Shown here one piece after another: positions 34,449 to 45,595 of a stretch of DNA of 64,000 nt. Where the stretch lies: assembly GCF_029581275.1 (NCBI RefSeq), contig NZ_CP120742.1:6820501-6884500 (forward strand). Direction: 5' to 3'. Every line of letters begins with the position of its first letter. Within the stretch, counting starts at the first letter, position 1. A program made the position numbers and the translations under genes. Source of the stretch: Micromonospora sp. WMMD1155 (GTDB taxonomy: Bacteria > Actinomycetota > Actinomycetes > Mycobacteriales > Micromonosporaceae). The notes under the pieces are model-generated. The model was not told the DNA's origin and searched no databases. It saw only the letters and a program-made list of their open reading frames with translations.

Positions 34449-34781
34449 ATGATCTTCATTACCGCCAAGTTCCGCATCCTGCCGGAGCACGCCGACCAGT
34501 GGCCGCAGATCGCCGCCGAGTTCACCGAGGCGACCCGGGCCGAGCCGGGTTGCCTGTGGTTCGACTGGTCGCGCAGCGTGGACGACCCGACCGAGTACGT
34601 GCTGGTCGAGGCGTTCCGCGACGGCGATGCCGGCGGGGCGCACGTGCAGTCCGCGCACTTCCGCAAGGCCCAGGAGACGCTGCCGCCGCACCTGGCGGAG
34701 ACCCCGCGCATCGTGAACGCCACTGTGCCGCAGGACGACTGGTCGCTGCTCGGCGAGATGGCCGTCCCCGAGGGCCGCTGA
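34449..34781 (+). CDS. ABM-domain (antibiotic biosynthesis monooxygenase) protein
   Basis: This 110-residue dimeric ferredoxin-like barrel protein carries the sequence FITAKFRILPEHADQW, then EPGCLWFDWSRSVDDPTEYVLVEAF, then HVQSAHFRKAQETLPPHL. This is the layout of YgiN/ABM quinol monooxygenases, which need no metal or cofactor, and the histidine in the SAHF segment is typical. The substrate is unknown. The ATG follows a TAGCCT -10-like box by about seven bases, again suggesting a leaderless transcript. It is convergent with the pdxY-like gene across a terminator hairpin. Confidence 0.82.
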   Translation: MIFITAKFRILPEHADQWPQIAAEFTEATRAEPGCLWFDWSRSVDDPTEYVLVEAFRDGDAGGAHVQSAHFRKAQETLPPHLAETPRIVNATVPQDDWSLLGEMAVPEGR

Positions 34782-34802
34782 CCGTACCCCCGCCGTCGGG
34801 TC

Positions 34803-34831
34803 GTCGGCGGGTCCGTCACCGACCCGCCGAC
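34803..34831. terminator. 11-bp terminator hairpin between convergent genes
   Basis: GTCGGCGGGTC (34803-34813) pairs exactly with 34821-34831 around a seven-base loop, between the ABM and pdxY-like genes. Confidence 0.7.
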
Positions 34832-34857
34832 AGCAGCGCCGAACCGCGGACCCGTCG

Positions 34858-35709
34858 TCAGCGGAGCCGGCGGGCGGTGAACCGGGCCGGCGGGTCGGCG
34901 ATCACGTCCTGCGCGGCGACGAGCTGGATCTCCCGGGTGCCGGCCGCCAGTGTCGCTTCGAGCACGGCGAAGACGGACGCGATGGTGCGTTCCACCGCGA
35001 TCGCGGGTGAGCCCGTCGTGCAGAGGTGTGCGAGGTACAACGCAGCGGTGACGTCGCCCCCGCCGTTCGGGTTGATCGGCAGCAGCGGTGTGGTCACCGC
35101 CCAGGCGCCCTCGTCCGAGACGGCCACCACCTCCAGCGAGCCCGGCGGCAGGTCGCCGTGCAGCACGCTGGTCACCAGGACGTGCCTCGGGCCGGTCGCG
35201 CGTACGACGTCGACGGCGTCGAGCACCTCCGCCAACGAGGTCGTCGTACGCCCGGCGAGGAAGTCGAGCTCGAACTGGTTCGGCGTGATGATGTCGGCCC
35301 GCGGCACGACGGTGTCCCGCAGGTACTCCGGAATGCCCGGGCGGACGAACATCCCGCGGCCGGTGTCGCCCATGACCGGGTCGCAGCAGTACACCGCCGC
35401 CGGGTTGAGGGCCTTGACCTTCTCGACCGCGTCGAGGATCACCGCCCCCATGGCCGGGTCGCCCTGGTAACCGGACAACACCGCGTCGGCGTCGCCGAGG
35501 GCGCCACGGTCGGCGATGCCCGCGATCACCTCGGCGACGTCGGCCGCCGCCAGCATCGGCCCGCGCCACGCGCCGTACCCGGTGTGGTTGGAGAAGTGCA
35601 CGGTCAGGACCGGCCAGACCTCGTGCCCGAGCCGTTGCAGGGGAAACGCCGCCGCCGAGTTGCCCACGTGCCCGTAGGCGACCGACGACTGGATGGACAG
35701 GATCTTCAC
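34858..35709 (-). CDS. pdxY: pyridoxal kinase (PdxY-like)
   Basis: This 283-residue ribokinase-fold enzyme phosphorylates pyridoxal with ATP in the vitamin B6 salvage pathway. The pattern is that of PdxY/PdxK: ILSIQSSVAYGHVGNSAAAFPLQRLG, HFSNHTGYG, VYCCDPVMGDTGRGMFV, ITPNQFELDFLAG and the anion-hole/catalytic INPNGGGDVTAALYLAHL, where the conserved aspartate sits. The GTG at 35709 begins the family's first strand directly. It is monocistronic, with a terminator on each side of its neighbourhood. Confidence 0.9.
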   Translation of the reverse strand: MKILSIQSSVAYGHVGNSAAAFPLQRLGHEVWPVLTVHFSNHTGYGAWRGPMLAAADVAEVIAGIADRGALGDADAVLSGYQGDPAMGAVILDAVEKVKALNPAAVYCCDPVMGDTGRGMFVRPGIPEYLRDTVVPRADIITPNQFELDFLAGRTTTSLAEVLDAVDVVRATGPRHVLVTSVLHGDLPPGSLEVVAVSDEGAWAVTTPLLPINPNGGGDVTAALYLAHLCTTGSPAIAVERTIASVFAVLEATLAAGTREIQLVAAQDVIADPPARFTARRLR

Positions 35710-35805
35710 CGGCTCATCATGGCCGTCGTGGCGGGAGCCGCACGCGCGGCCCGCCGAATCTGTCGGCCGGCCCACTCGCCGCCCACCCGTCGGTGACGGC
35801 ACGAG

Positions 35806-35839
35806 CGGGCGGCCCGGACACCGTCGTCCGGGCCGCCCG
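35806..35839. terminator. 14-bp terminator hairpin after the serine protease
   Basis: Bases 35806-35819 (CGGGCGGCCCGGAC) pair exactly with 35826-35839 around loop ACCGTC. The hairpin begins 14 bases after the end of the protease gene on the minus strand. Confidence 0.8.
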
Positions 35840-35852
35840 AGCGGTCGTACGG

Positions 35853-36728
<876 letters not shown>

Positions 36729-36823
36729 CTAGCGGGTCATCCTCTCTGGGTCGTACCACCGGCGCTATGGATCTCGACCGGTACACGCGCGGACTCGGCC
36801 GGACATCGGGTGGACGAGCGCTG

Positions 36824-37840
36824 TCACCCGCCCGGAGTACCGGTGCTCTCGCGTCGGATCAGCCGGAACGGCGTCTGCACGGTCAGCGGCGCCGCCACCG
36901 CCGCACCCTCGATGCGGGCGACGAGGCGGCGCACCGCGAGACGGCCGATCTCCCTCTTGTCCGGCGCGATGGTGGTGAGGGTCGGCGTGGCGAAACGCCC
37001 CTCCTCGATGTCGTCGATCCCGACCACCGCGACGTCCTCCGGCACCCGCAGACCGGCCTCGGCCAACGTCCGCAGCGCGCCGATGGCGACGAGGTCGTTG
37101 TAGCCGAACACCGCGTCGGGTGGGTCGCCGAGGGCGAGCAGGTCACGCATCGCGCGCTTGCCGTCGAGTCGGCCGAACGCGTCGGTGCGGGCGACCAACC
37201 GGGGGCGGTACGGCAGACCGGCGGCGGTCAGCGCCTCCCGGTAGCCGCGCACCCGCAGGTGCGCCGACTGCCGGTCACCGCCGGCCGGGGCGCCGATGAA
37301 CGCTATCCGTCGGCGGCCGATCGCCACGAGGTGCTGGATCGCCGCGTGACTGGCGGCGACGTTGTCGATGGCGATGTGGTCGTACGGCACGTCGGAGACA
37401 CCCTCACCGATCAACACGAGCGGGGTGTCCACGGTGCGGGCCAGCACCTCCTCCCGGCCGATTCGCACCGGACTGAGGATCAGGCCGTCGATGATGTGCC
37501 GCCGGGTCCCGTCGAGGAGAGCCAACTCGGCCCCCCGGTCGGCGGCGGTGTTCTCCATGACGAGCGTGTAGCCGAGCCCGGCGGCCGCGGCGATGGCGAT
37601 CTCGGCGAGTTCGGCGAAGTAGGGGTTGTTCAGCTCCGGGATGGCCAGGGCGATCAGCCCGGTACGCCCCCGTCGGAGGTGCCGGGCGCCCAGGTTGGGG
37701 CTGTACCCGAGTTCGTCGATCGCCTGCTGCACCCGTTGCCGGGTCCGCTCCCCCACCGGCCGATACCCGTTGACCACGTTCGAGACGGTCGCCAACGACA
37801 CGCCGGAGTGTCGGGCGATGTCCTTGAGACTGACGCCCAT
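36824..37840 (-). CDS. LacI-family transcriptional regulator
   Basis: This 338-residue repressor has an N-terminal helix-turn-helix (VSLKDIARHSGVSLATVSNVVNG) and hinge helix, then the periplasmic-binding-like effector domain (LIALAIPELNNPYFAEL, DGLILSP, RRRIAFIGAP, AVFGYNDLVAIGALRTL, VAVVGIDDIEEG). It is divergent from the GH2 gene across a 26-bp palindrome, which it very probably binds; a galactoside, arabinoside or similar sugar would release it. The ATG at 37840 is chosen as the canonical start of the HTH; the open frame runs further upstream without homology. Confidence 0.92.
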   Translation of the reverse strand: MGVSLKDIARHSGVSLATVSNVVNGYRPVGERTRQRVQQAIDELGYSPNLGARHLRRGRTGLIALAIPELNNPYFAELAEIAIAAAAGLGYTLVMENTAADRGAELALLDGTRRHIIDGLILSPVRIGREEVLARTVDTPLVLIGEGVSDVPYDHIAIDNVAASHAAIQHLVAIGRRRIAFIGAPAGGDRQSAHLRVRGYREALTAAGLPYRPRLVARTDAFGRLDGKRAMRDLLALGDPPDAVFGYNDLVAIGALRTLAEAGLRVPEDVAVVGIDDIEEGRFATPTLTTIAPDKREIGRLAVRRLVARIEGAAVAAPLTVQTPFRLIRRESTGTPGG

Positions 37841-37911
37841 CCAGCAACCCTTCACGCAGCGGAACGTCGAGCCGACGGACATCGACAAACAATGATTGAC
37901 GGGAGGCCGGC

Positions 37912-37937
37912 TCGCCTCTATAACGTTATAGAGGCGA
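37912..37937. promoter_or_regulatory. 26-bp perfect palindrome, LacI operator between divergent genes
   Basis: The centre TATAACGTTATA (37919-37930) is extended by GCCTC/GAGGC and further bases to a perfect 26-bp palindrome with central CG, typical of LacI-family operators. It lies 72 bases before the repressor start and 145 before the GH2 start, so it can control both. Confidence 0.85.
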
Positions 37938-38081
37938 TGACGGAAGTCAATATGCCAACCACCCTGGCGCGCGGAGAGCCCACCGACGTCCGTCTGTCGT
38001 CGACCACCACCCGATGCCCACCGCCCACGCGCTTCGGGCTTGGCTGCACCGCCCGTGGCGCACTCGCCCCCCGGAGACGGC

Positions 38082-40436
38082 ATGACACGTCAGGTTTCCA
38101 TCCGCCCCGCCCTGCCGCTGCTGCTCATCCTCGCCCTGGTCGTCGGCGTTCTCGCCGCGCCGACCCCGCCGGCGCACGCCGCGCCGGCCAAGACGCCACC
38201 CCTGACCACTCCCTGGACCAACCAGGCCCTGGTCGGCACGCCCCTGCCCGAGTACCCGCGACCACAGATGACGCGACCGGACTGGCTCAACCTCAACGGC
38301 GAGTGGCAGCTACGCCAGTCGGCCACCGACGACGCCCCGCAGTTCGGCACCGACCTGCCCGAGCGGGTCAACGTGCCCTTCCCGGTGGAGAGCGCCCTGT
38401 CCGGCATCCGGAGGGCGGCCAACGACAATCGCAACTACCTGTTCTACCGACGCACTGTCACCATCCCGGCGAACTGGTCGGGTCGCCGCACCCTGCTGCA
38501 CTTCGGTGCCGTCGACTGGCAGAGCACCGTCTGGGTCAACGGCACCCGGGTCGGCGCGCACACCGGCGGCTACGACGCCTTCACCTTCGACGTGACCCCC
38601 CAGCTCACCACCGGCACGAACGAGATCGTCGTCAAGGTCTGGGATCCCACCGACACCCGCCAGAACGGCAGCCTGCCCGCCATCGGCAAGCAGACCAAGA
38701 CACCCAGCGGGATCTTCTACACGCCCAGTTCGGGCATCTGGCAGACGGTGTGGCTGGAGCCGGTGCCCGCCGCCTCCATCAGCAGCGTGGACGTCTACCC
38801 GAACCTGAGCACCAACACAGTGCGGGTCCGGGTGTTCACCCGGGGCGACGTGAGCGGCCACAGCGTGCTCGCCGAGGCGCTGAACGGCAGCACGGTCGTC
38901 GGCACGGCCACCGGCGGGTTCACCGACTTCAGCGTGCCGGTGCCCAACGCCCGCCGCTGGTCACCCGACGACCCGTTCCTCTACAACCTGCGGATCAGCC
39001 TCCGCAACGCCGCGAACGCCACGGTGGACCGGACCACGCACTACTTCGGCATGCGGGAGGTCACCACCGGTCTGGTGAACGGGGTCCTGCGCCCCAAGCT
39101 CAACGGCCAGTTCGTGTTCCAGGTCGGCACCCTCGACCAGGGCTTCTGGCCGGACGGTCTCTACACCGCGCCGACCGACGCCGCCCTCGCCTTCGACCTG
39201 CAGAAGCACAAGGACCTCGGCTTCAACATGGTGCGCAAGCACATCAAGGTCGAACCGCAGCGCTGGTTCTACCACGCCGACCGGCTCGGCCTACTGGTCT
39301 GGCAGGACATCCCGTCGCTGACCGCGCAGGACGTCGACCCCACCGACGCCCAGCAGGCCCAGTTCGAGGCGGAGGCACGCGAGATCGTCGACGAGCACCG
39401 CAGCTCGCCCGCCGTGGTCGCCTACACGCCGTACAACGAGGGGTGGGGTGAGCGGTCCCTCGCCGACACCCGACGGGTCGCGCAGAACATCAAGAACCAG
39501 GACCCGACACGCCTGGTCAACCCGCACAGCGGCCACAACTGCTGCCAGTCCCTCGGCAACCCCGGCAACGGCGACATCGACGACTGGCACGTCTACCTCG
39601 GGCCCGACTCCCCCGTTCCGTCGAGCAGCCGTATCGCCGTACTCGGTGAGTTCGGTGGGCTGGGCCTGCACACCCCGGGTCACGAGTACAGCCCGAGCGG
39701 CAGCTTCTTCGCCTACGAGTGGCAGACCAGCTCGGCCGCCCTCACCGACCGGTATGTGGGGCTGGTGCAGGGCAGCCAGAACCTGATGCTCGGCAAGGGG
39801 CTCAGTGCCTCGGTGTACACCGAGATCACCGACCTGGAGGGCGAGCTGAACGGCTTCCTCACCTACGACCGGCAGGTGGTCAAGATGGATCAGGCGCGGG
39901 TGCGCGCCGCCAACACCGCCCTGATCAACGCCTCGAAGAGCATCGGCAGCTCGGCCCCCGTCGCCCTGCCGCTGAACACCAGACGGTCGTTGCAGGTCAC
40001 CACGCCCGGCTACACCAACCGGTACCTGCGGCACCGCGACAGCCTCGCGTACACGGAGGTCGTCGACGCCGCGAGCTCCAGCCTGCTCAAGGCCGACGCC
40101 ACGTACACCGTCCGGACCGGCCTGGCCGACGCCGGCTGCTACTCGTTCGAGTCGGTCAACTTCCCCGGCGAGTTCCTCCGCCACCAGAACTCCCGGGTCC
40201 GCAACTCGCCTGACGACGGCTCGGCGCTGATGCGTGCCGACGCCACCTGGTGCGCTCGGGTCGGACTGACCGGCTCGGGTGTGTCGCTGGAGTCGTACAA
40301 CTTCCGGGGCAGGTACCTGCGTCACTACAACGCGGAGATCTGGCTCAGCAACGGCGCGGGCGGCGACGCGTACAACTCACCGGCCTCGTGGACCGCCGAC
40401 AGCACCTGGAACGTCACCACCCCCTGGACGCCCTGA
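38082..40436 (+). CDS. secreted GH2 glycosidase with C-terminal AbfB domain
   Basis: This 784-residue secreted protein has a signal peptide (LLLILALVVGVLAAPTPPAHA), a GH2 sugar-binding jelly roll (about 70-215), an Ig-like middle domain and a TIM barrel. The acid/base glutamate lies in PYNEGWGE and the nucleophile in VLGEFGGLG. Residues about 640-784 form an AbfB-type beta-trefoil (RYLRHRDSLAYTE, GEFLRHQNS and RYLRHYNAE repeats) that binds arabinofuranose or related side chains. Substrate candidates are beta-galactosides, glucuronides or mannosides of plant polysaccharides. It is controlled by the divergent LacI gene. The start has GGAGACGGC just upstream. Confidence 0.9.
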   Translation: MTRQVSIRPALPLLLILALVVGVLAAPTPPAHAAPAKTPPLTTPWTNQALVGTPLPEYPRPQMTRPDWLNLNGEWQLRQSATDDAPQFGTDLPERVNVPFPVESALSGIRRAANDNRNYLFYRRTVTIPANWSGRRTLLHFGAVDWQSTVWVNGTRVGAHTGGYDAFTFDVTPQLTTGTNEIVVKVWDPTDTRQNGSLPAIGKQTKTPSGIFYTPSSGIWQTVWLEPVPAASISSVDVYPNLSTNTVRVRVFTRGDVSGHSVLAEALNGSTVVGTATGGFTDFSVPVPNARRWSPDDPFLYNLRISLRNAANATVDRTTHYFGMREVTTGLVNGVLRPKLNGQFVFQVGTLDQGFWPDGLYTAPTDAALAFDLQKHKDLGFNMVRKHIKVEPQRWFYHADRLGLLVWQDIPSLTAQDVDPTDAQQAQFEAEAREIVDEHRSSPAVVAYTPYNEGWGERSLADTRRVAQNIKNQDPTRLVNPHSGHNCCQSLGNPGNGDIDDWHVYLGPDSPVPSSSRIAVLGEFGGLGLHTPGHEYSPSGSFFAYEWQTSSAALTDRYVGLVQGSQNLMLGKGLSASVYTEITDLEGELNGFLTYDRQVVKMDQARVRAANTALINASKSIGSSAPVALPLNTRRSLQVTTPGYTNRYLRHRDSLAYTEVVDAASSSLLKADATYTVRTGLADAGCYSFESVNFPGEFLRHQNSRVRNSPDDGSALMRADATWCARVGLTGSGVSLESYNFRGRYLRHYNAEIWLSNGAGGDAYNSPASWTADSTWNVTTPWTP

Positions 40437-40472
40437 CCCGCCCATCCGGGGGCTCGTCAGACCAGGACGTGA

Positions 40473-40507
40473 CGCGGGGGTCTCCGGCCGGTCCGGAGGC
40501 CCCCGCG
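40473..40507. terminator. 15-bp terminator hairpin after GH2
   Basis: Bases 40473-40487 pair with 40493-40507 with one G-T wobble and a five-base loop, 37 bases after the GH2 stop. Confidence 0.75.
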
Positions 40508-40915
40508 ACCCGGGGTCGGCACGCGGCCCCCACTGTCGGGACCGCGACGGCAGGCCGACGTCACCCGTCGGCAGGAAGATCGTTCTCCCGGTCATGAGGG
40601 TAAGCGGCGCGTCGAATACACCGTCCGTCATGGCCGGTTGCCCGCCTCAGCCACCCCTGATCGTCGTGGCCCGTCCGGCCGGGTCGGCTGACGACAAGGA
40701 CCGCCTCGCAAGTTGCATCCAGCCACGTCCACCCGGCGATTGCACCGCGCATTATGTCCCGCAATAAATAGACGTTGACCAATCTTGACTTGTGCAGCCG
40801 CTCAGCGCACCGTAAAGAGCCATAGGCAGATGCGCGCCATTATCGCCCCGACTGAACGTGGATCGTCGAATGGGGCCGCTGCCGGTTTCGCGCCGCGTGC
40901 ATCAGGAGGCGTTCC
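40508..40915. other. intergenic region before the P450 gene
   Basis: This stretch of about 400 bases has no convincing gene. The part around 40750-40815 is AT-rich and contains TTGACC and TTGACT strings suitable as -35 elements for the P450 transcript. A minus-strand frame (40561-40782) contains GWTWLDA, reminiscent of the end of the MKxGDLL small-gene family, but shows no other support. A clear AGGAGG site precedes the P450 start. Confidence 0.4.
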
Positions 40916-42208
40916 ATGCGGTTGAATCCGTTCGCCGGAATCTATCTCACCGATCCGGCAAGCATCTGGCGGCGCATTCTCGATGATCCCGACGGGGTGC
41001 ACTACGCCGAGGATCTGGGCCTGTGGTTGATCAGCAGGCACGCCGACGTCCGGCGGGCCCTCGCCGATGTCACGACCTTCGCCAACGCTCTCACCCTCGC
41101 CCCGGTCTACGAGGTGTGCCCGGAGGCGATGAGCGTGCTCGTCCAGATCGACGCGCCACCCACGACGGCCGCCGCGGACCCGCCGGCGCACCCCCGCACC
41201 CGGCGGGCGCTCCGGGCGACCTTCGCGAACACCGCCGAGCGGGTCGAGGCCGACTACGGTGCCATCGTTCGACGCCGGGTGGACCAGCTGGTGTCCCGAC
41301 TCGCCGCCCGCCAGGGCGACCAGATCGACCTGATCCCGGAGTTCGCCACCGAGCTGCCCCTCCTGGTGGTCCTGGACATCCTCGGGGTGCCCGACGCCGA
41401 CATCGGACGGATCAGGAGTTGGGCCGACGGCCAGATCGCCCTGGTGTGGGGGCAGCCCGACCCGGCCGAGCAGGTACGCCTGGCGCGGGACCTGCTGGAG
41501 TTCTGGCACTACTGCCAGGACCTCGTCCAGCGACGCGTGGCCGCCGGACACGAGGGCGACGACTTCATCAGCCGCGCCCTCGCGTACCGGGACGACGACG
41601 ACGCGGTCCTGACGGTGCCGGAGGTGGCGAGCCTGGCCTTCAACCTTCTGGTCGCCGGCCACGAGACCACCGCCGGGCTCCTCGCGCACGCCCTCGACCA
41701 GGCGCTGTCCACCCCGCAGCGCTGGTCGGCGTTGACCTCGGACCCGAGGGGCGTCCCCGCGTTCGTGAACGAGACGCTCCGCTTCGCGCCCGCCATCGAC
41801 GGCTGGCTCCGGGTGACCACCCGGGACGTCCCAGTGGGGGCGGTGACGATTCCGGCGGGGGCGCGCTGCCTGCTGTTGATCGGAGCGGCGAACCGCGACC
41901 CCGCGGTGTTCGCCCACCCGGACCGGTTTCAGCCGGCGCGCGCCGACGTGGGGAATCACCTGGCCTTCGGCCACGGACCCCATTTCTGCATCGGAGCGGC
42001 ATTGGCGAGACTGGAGGCCGAGATCGCCGTCAGCCGCCTCGCGGACGCCATTCCCGGCCTACGCCTGACGAGCGAGCAGCAACGCTCGTACAAGCCGAAT
42101 GTCGCATTTCGAGCGCACCGCACGCTGCTCGCGACAATCGACGTCCGGCCGCCCGCCGACATCCCGGCCACCCGCGATGGGATGGCGGCCGAAGCGCACG
42201 CCGCGTGA
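40916..42208 (+). CDS. cytochrome P450
   Basis: This 430-residue soluble bacterial P450 has the I-helix oxygen-activation motif LLVAGHETTAG, the K-helix ExxR motif (NETLR) and the heme-cysteine loop FGHGPHFCIGAALARLE. DAPPTTAAADPPAHPRTRRAL represents the C-helix region. It would hydroxylate or epoxidise a small hydrophobic substrate using ferredoxin electrons. No ferredoxin, reductase or biosynthetic core gene lies beside it, so its substrate cannot be guessed. AGGAGGCGTTCC gives a strong start at 40916. It precedes an XRE-type regulator on the same strand. Confidence 0.93.
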   Translation: MRLNPFAGIYLTDPASIWRRILDDPDGVHYAEDLGLWLISRHADVRRALADVTTFANALTLAPVYEVCPEAMSVLVQIDAPPTTAAADPPAHPRTRRALRATFANTAERVEADYGAIVRRRVDQLVSRLAARQGDQIDLIPEFATELPLLVVLDILGVPDADIGRIRSWADGQIALVWGQPDPAEQVRLARDLLEFWHYCQDLVQRRVAAGHEGDDFISRALAYRDDDDAVLTVPEVASLAFNLLVAGHETTAGLLAHALDQALSTPQRWSALTSDPRGVPAFVNETLRFAPAIDGWLRVTTRDVPVGAVTIPAGARCLLLIGAANRDPAVFAHPDRFQPARADVGNHLAFGHGPHFCIGAALARLEAEIAVSRLADAIPGLRLTSEQQRSYKPNVAFRAHRTLLATIDVRPPADIPATRDGMAAEAHAA

Positions 42209-42428
42209 CATGGGCGAGCCGCCTGGCGGGTGGGGCGGGGTCGCGTTGCCCGGCGCGCGCCGCAGGCCCGGCAGGCACCCTTCCCACTGCGTTCGAGGAT
42301 CGATGTCGGCGAACGTCTTCACACCCATCGCATCCTGGGTTAAGAATTGCCCTCTATGAATGTTCAGCTCATCCGCCAATCCCGATCTGGCGTCCGCTGC
42401 TGATTCCCGTAGCCACGAAGGTGAGCGC

Positions 42429-42935
42429 ATGGAGCACACGTCCCCGTCGAGCTCTGCTCACTCCGCGGCCAGTCAGCGGTTCCGATGGGAACTGCGCGAC
42501 TGCCGGGTCCGGCGGGGTCTGACCCAGCGGGCCCTGGCGGATCTGGTGCGGTTCAGCCGGGAGACCGTCGCGGCGGTCGAGTCGGGTCGCCGGTTCGGCA
42601 GTCAGGAGTTCGCGCTGCGGTGCGACGAGGTGCTCGGCACCGGCGGCCGGCTCGCGGCGCTCTGGCCGCAGGTGGCGGCCGAGCAGTTGGCGGCCGACGG
42701 TCGTCGGGGGCCACGCGACCCGCAACCGTCTCGACAGCAGCCGCCGGTGCCGCGTCAGCGTGATCGGCGCGACGCGCGTGACCCGGGCGCCGTGGTGGAC
42801 GCGATCGACGAGCTGCGTGAGCTGATCGGCCAGGTGCTCAGCGCCCCGGCCGAGCCGGGTGAGTCGAGCGACGCGCAGCGACGGCAGACACCGGAGGCCG
42901 CGAAGCTGACCTCCGACCCCCACGACCAGCGCTGA
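42429..42935 (+). CDS. XRE-family helix-turn-helix regulator
   Basis: This 168-residue protein has an N-terminal Cro/C1-type HTH (WELRDCRVRRGLTQRALADLVRFSRETVAAVESGRR) followed by RCDEVLGTGGRLAALWPQ, as in many actinobacterial XRE regulators. The remainder is Arg/Pro-rich and ends in a short helix (AIDELRELIGQVL) that could mediate contacts. An in-frame ATG at 42360 would give a longer N terminus, but the ATG at 42429 has a GAAGGTGAGCG site. Its target is unknown; it lies between the P450 and the sensor operon. Confidence 0.75.
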   Translation: MEHTSPSSSAHSAASQRFRWELRDCRVRRGLTQRALADLVRFSRETVAAVESGRRFGSQEFALRCDEVLGTGGRLAALWPQVAAEQLAADGRRGPRDPQPSRQQPPVPRQRDRRDARDPGAVVDAIDELRELIGQVLSAPAEPGESSDAQRRQTPEAAKLTSDPHDQR

Positions 42936-43113
42936 CCCCACGTATCCAGCACCGTCTCGCGGCGTCACCGGTTGCTGACGTTGGGTACAGATGCTGGTAC
43001 GGGCAGTTTGTACCACGGCCAGGTCTGGTCTACGAGCGCGGCTTCCGGCCGAATGGGACTTGCATTCGGCAACGTGCGGATAGACCGTCATCGACGAGTC
43101 GTGGGAGTCAATC

Positions 43114-45579
43114 TTGGCGTCGAGCACCCGGTCCCACGCGGCCAGACCCTACCCCACCCGTCGACGCGGTTGGAAGATTGCCGGCCGGATGCGCCTCATC
43201 GTCGCGGCACCGCTCGTCGCCGTCATCGGCTTCGCCGGGCTCGCACTGACCGAGAGCGCCCGCCAGACGGCCCGTGCCAGCGACCTCCGGATCCTGGCCC
43301 AGGTCGGCGCCGAGGCCGGTGACCTCGCCTACCGCCTGCAACGCGAGCGGATCGCCGCCGCCGACCTGCTCACCTACGGCGCGCCGGAGCAGCAGGACGC
43401 ATTCGCCGCGGAGATGACGGCCACCGACGACGCGGTGAGCCGCTACCGGGCGCAGCGACAGCGACTCACCGCCGACGCCGACGCCAACCGGGACCTCCTG
43501 CGCCGCATCGACGTGGCCCTGGACGGGCTCGCCCCGCTGCGCACCCAGGTACGCACGGCGACCCACGCGTCGGTGTCGGCGATGACCTTCAGCTACCGCA
43601 TCGCGATCGCCGATCTGATCAACTTCCGGGAAGCCGTCTCGCACGGCGTGGTCGACGCCCGACTCGCCGACGGGATCCGCGCCGCGGCGGCGCTGTCGAA
43701 GACGGCCGAGGCGATCGGTCAGCAACAGGTCGCCGTGCTGCGGGCGGTGACCGGTGGCGAGCTGACCCCCGCCATGCAGCAGGACATCACCGCCGCCCGC
43801 ACCAGCTACACCGAGTCGAGCCTGTCGTTCCTGGCCCTGGCTCCCCCCGACTGGAACAGCTGGTGGGAGCAGGCCGGCACCGGCAAGGAGGCACTCACCC
43901 TGCAACGGATGCAGGACGAGGTGTCCCGGGCCCAGCCCGGATCCCGGTTGCAGCTGGAGACCGCCGCCTGGGTGTCCACCACGCAGACCCGCGCCGCCCG
44001 ACTGGCCGACCTGCGGGCACGGGTCGACACCGCGGTCCGCGACGACGTGCGGGCCGCGCACGCCGACCAGCGCCGCCGAGCCGTCGCCGAGGCCGTCGGC
44101 GTCCTCCTGGCGCTGGTCCTCACCGCCCTGGTGACCTGGGTCGTCGCCCGGCAGATCACCCGGCGCCTGCGTCGCCTGCGGGACGCGGCCAACGCGGTGG
44201 CCTTCGAGCAGCTCCCCGCGGTGGTGGCCCAGCTTCAGCAACCGGGCAGCGCCGCCGTCGACCCGGACAAGCTGGCCCGCCAACAGTCCACCACCGCCCT
44301 CGAACCGTCCAGCGACGACGAGATCGGCGAACTGGGCCAGGCGTTCAGCGCGGTCCACCAGGCCGCCGTCCGCACCGCCGCCGAGCAGGCCGTCATGCGC
44401 GCCAACACCGCCGACATCTTCATCCACCTGAGCCGCCGCGAACAACGGCTCGTCGACGCCGTCCTGGCCCAGGTCGACCTGGTCGAACGGGACGAGACCG
44501 ACCCCGACCGGCTCCACCAGCTGTACACGCTGGACAACCTGGCGACCCGGATGGGGCGCATCAACGCGAGCCTGCTGGTGCTCGGCGGCGTCGGCGTCGG
44601 TCGCGTACGACAGCGCGACGTCCCCCTGCAACAGGTGCTCCAGGCCGCGCTGTCGCAGATCGAGCACTACGCGAGGATCCGGCTCGGCATGATCGACGGT
44701 GACGTCGCCGTGGCCGCCAAGACCGTCGACGAGGTCGTGCACCTGCTCGCCGAACTCATGGACAACGCGACGACGTACTCGCCACCGGGCAGTGAGACCT
44801 GGGTGAGCGGCCGGAGCCTGGGCGACCGCGTCATCGTCCAGATCAGCGACGAGGGCGTCGGCCTGTCACCCCAGCGGATGCAGCAGCTCAACGATCTGTT
44901 GGCCCGCCCACCGGCCATCGACGTGGCCGCCGTACGGGCGATGGGGCTGGTCGTCGTGGGTCAGCTGGCCCAACGGCTGGGCGCCACCGTCCAACTGCGA
45001 CGCGGTCCCCGGCGCGGCACCCTCGCCGAGGCGACCCTGCCCGCGGCGATCATCAGGTCGCTGCCGCCGGAGGAGTACCTGCTCGCACCCGGGCGGCTCT
45101 CCCGGCGGGCGGCGCGCACCGCCGGCGCCCCGCCGCCGTACCAGCAGCGCCCGGAGCCCACCGCCGGACACCCACCGGCCGAGCGGACCCTGCCGGCGGC
45201 GCCGGTGTTCCGACCGGCTGCCCCACCCCCGGACCGGGGTGACGCGCCCACCGAGGAGCTCCTCATCTTCGAGCAGGTCAACCACTGGTTCCAGAGCGAC
45301 GTCGTCGACGGTCACGAGACCCGGGAGTGGTCCAGCCCCGCCGACGACGCCTGGCGCACCGCCGCCCAGGCGCACTCCCCCGACGTCACCACGACCACCA
45401 CGTCAGGTCTGCCCAAACGGCAGCCACAACGGCATCTCGTGCCCGGCGGCGTGACGGTGCCCCAGCAGCAACAGAGATCCGAGTACCGCGACCCGGCCCA
45501 GGTGGCCACGGCGATGGCCGCGTACGCGCGGGGTGTGGCGAACCGACGGCGCACCCCGATCAACCTCGGCAACAAATGA
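43114..45579 (+). CDS. conservon-type sensor histidine kinase-like protein (NIT-HAMP-HATPase)
   Basis: This 821-residue membrane sensor has an N-terminal helix ([17 protein letters not shown]), then an extracytoplasmic all-helical NIT (nitrate/nitrite-sensing) domain from about 50 to 320. A second membrane helix ([17 protein letters not shown]), HAMP, a dimerisation region lacking an obvious H-box, and an HATPase domain follow ([16 protein letters not shown]-box; [16 protein letters not shown]1). A long proline-rich tail ends the protein. It resembles CvnA proteins. The start is a TTG with GGGAG seven bases upstream; an ATG at 43189 is the alternative. It is followed by a Roadblock gene and an ABC importer. 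Confidence 0.82.
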   Translation: MASSTRSHAARPYPTRRRGWKIAGRMRLIVAAPLVAVIGFAGLALTESARQTARASDLRILAQVGAEAGDLAYRLQRERIAAADLLTYGAPEQQDAFAAEMTATDDAVSRYRAQRQRLTADADANRDLLRRIDVALDGLAPLRTQVRTATHASVSAMTFSYRIAIADLINFREAVSHGVVDARLADGIRAAAALSKTAEAIGQQQVAVLRAVTGGELTPAMQQDITAARTSYTESSLSFLALAPPDWNSWWEQAGTGKEALTLQRMQDEVSRAQPGSRLQLETAAWVSTTQTRAARLADLRARVDTAVRDDVRAAHADQRRRAVAEAVGVLLALVLTALVTWVVARQITRRLRRLRDAANAVAFEQLPAVVAQLQQPGSAAVDPDKLARQQSTTALEPSSDDEIGELGQAFSAVHQAAVRTAAEQAVMRANTADIFIHLSRREQRLVDAVLAQVDLVERDETDPDRLHQLYTLDNLATRMGRINASLLVLGGVGVGRVRQRDVPLQQVLQAALSQIEHYARIRLGMIDGDVAVAAKTVDEVVHLLAELMDNATTYSPPGSETWVSGRSLGDRVIVQISDEGVGLSPQRMQQLNDLLARPPAIDVAAVRAMGLVVVGQLAQRLGATVQLRRGPRRGTLAEATLPAAIIRSLPPEEYLLAPGRLSRRAARTAGAPPPYQQRPEPTAGHPPAERTLPAAPVFRPAAPPPDRGDAPTEELLIFEQVNHWFQSDVVDGHETREWSSPADDAWRTAAQAHSPDVTTTTTSGLPKRQPQRHLVPGGVTVPQQQQRSEYRDPAQVATAMAAYARGVANRRRTPINLGNK

Positions 45580-45595
45580 CGCGACAGGAGAGCAC

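Noticed and set aside
36767..39451. Plus-strand 894-codon frame across the LacI and GH2 region
   Set aside because: It runs antisense to LacI and out of frame with GH2, and it is broken in composition; both real genes are well supported.
40561..40782. 73-codon minus-strand frame containing GWTWLDA
   Set aside because: The short match recalls the C-terminal part of the MKxGDLL family, but the rest of the frame does not, there is no coupled neighbour, and it could be chance.
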